The notes beneath the pieces were generated by a model. That model was given only the letters and a program-made list of their open reading frames with translations, did no database searches and had not been told where the DNA came from. A stretch of DNA of 6,196 bases, from NCBI GenBank assembly GCA_904501965.1, contig CAJGCS010000065.1, positions 1 to 6,196 of the forward strand, read 5' to 3'. The stretch comes from an uncultured Bacilli bacterium. GTDB taxonomy: Bacteria > Bacillota_I > Bacilli_A > ML615J-28 > CAG-313. Within the stretch, counting starts at the first letter, position 1. Each line of letters starts with the position of its first letter. The translations under genes and the position numbers were made by a program. Positions 5,835 to 6,196 of the stretch are shown here, in pieces.

Positions 5835-6196
5835 GTGAAAAATACATTTAAAGTATTTGTACTTATTTTATCTTTATTTGTTTTAGTATCATGTACAAAT
5901 AATAATAGTAATAATAATCCAGAACCACCTAAAGAACCAGACATAGTAAAAGTAACAAGCGTTACTTTAAACGAAGAAGAAAGCACACTTGAATTTACTC
6001 AAGGTAGTATTAATCCAAGTTTAGTTATATTAGATGTTGTAAAAAGTGATGGTACAAAACAAACTATTACTTTAAATGACCTAATAACAAAAGAAAAACT
6101 TGATTTATATAATCAAGAAGAAGCTGGAACTATAAATATTATTACTTCATATGAAGGAATAAACGTAACAGTTAAATTAACTATCCTTGAAAAAGA
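5835..6196 (+). CDS. Putative surface lipoprotein with Ig-like domain (3' end outside window)
   Basis: The first 120 residues are visible; the frame stays open to the window edge. A short basic N-terminus (KNTFK) leads into a hydrophobic core and a lipobox LVSC at residues 17-20, so the protein should be lipidated at Cys20 and held on the outer face of the membrane. An Asn/Ser and Pro/Glu linker (residues 22-36) follows; its bases 5898-5918 are (AAT)3-AGT-(AAT)3. From about residue 40 the sequence alternates beta strands and ends with AGTINIITSYEGINVTVKLTIL, which resembles bacterial Ig-like domains of surface proteins; this domain call is by pattern only. The gene starts 12 bases after sufB with no terminator or clear promoter between, so it may be read from the suf promoter. 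Its role and any link to Fe-S assembly are unknown. Confidence 0.85.
   Translation, partial: MKNTFKVFVLILSLFVLVSCTNNNSNNNPEPPKEPDIVKVTSVTLNEEESTLEFTQGSINPSLVILDVVKSDGTKQTITLNDLITKEKLDLYNQEEAGTINIITSYEGINVTVKLTILEK

Noticed and set aside
5898..5918. AAT repeat as a phase-variation tract
   Set aside because: The unit is three bases, so slippage would only change linker length and would not switch the frame.
5702..5986. Minus-strand open frame of 94 codons spanning the sufB end and lipoprotein start
   Set aside because: It is the complement of two supported genes; its Leu and Ser runs simply mirror the AAT repeat and signal peptide codons.
1..6196. CRISPR array, tRNA, rRNA or insertion sequence
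   Set aside because: I saw no spaced direct repeats, no tRNA-like cloverleaf, no rRNA sequence, no terminal inverted repeats and no transposase.

Overview
The window is AT-rich, and every recognisable gene lies on the + strand. The central part is a complete SUF iron-sulfur cluster assembly operon in the order sufC-sufD-sufS-sufU-sufB (positions 1206-5822). This order, with SufU as the scaffold-like sulfurtransferase and no SufE or SufA, is the arrangement known from Bacillota. The strong AT bias, the unusually short SufD (244 residues) and the lipoprotein with an Asn-rich linker point to a low-GC Bacillota or an Acholeplasma/Izemoplasma/Erysipelotrichia-like relative. This placement is inference, and I cannot name a species. 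All seven visible stop codons are TAA. The 19 tryptophans I counted in the called genes are encoded by TGG, with no in-frame TGA, so the standard bacterial code fits and a Mycoplasma-type TGA=Trp code is not suggested.

Layout. Positions 1-405 hold the C-terminal 134 residues of a gene I do not recognise. One base after its stop, a 190-residue Nudix hydrolase begins (407-979). A strong intrinsic terminator (986-1030) closes this unit. Next come a good extended -10 promoter (1057-1085) and an untranslated leader of about 115 bases, which contains a possible 13-codon ORF and weak hairpins. The five suf genes follow with 2-12 base gaps or an 11-base overlap and no internal terminator. Twelve bases after sufB, a GTG-initiated lipoprotein gene starts (5835) and runs off the end of the window.

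How the genes work together. By known family function, SufS (PLP cysteine desulfurase) takes sulfur from cysteine and passes the persulfide to zinc-bound SufU, which delivers it to the SufB-SufC-SufD scaffold. The SufC ATPase drives the conformational change that builds the cluster. Catalytic residues of SufS, SufU, SufC and SufB are all present. The main departures from the textbook system are a SufD that lacks the usual N-terminal half, extra cysteines next to the SufU zinc site, an acidic C-terminal tail on SufC, and a lipoprotein in what looks like the same transcription unit. I see no wholly new system here: this is a compact variant of a known pathway with a few points worth testing.
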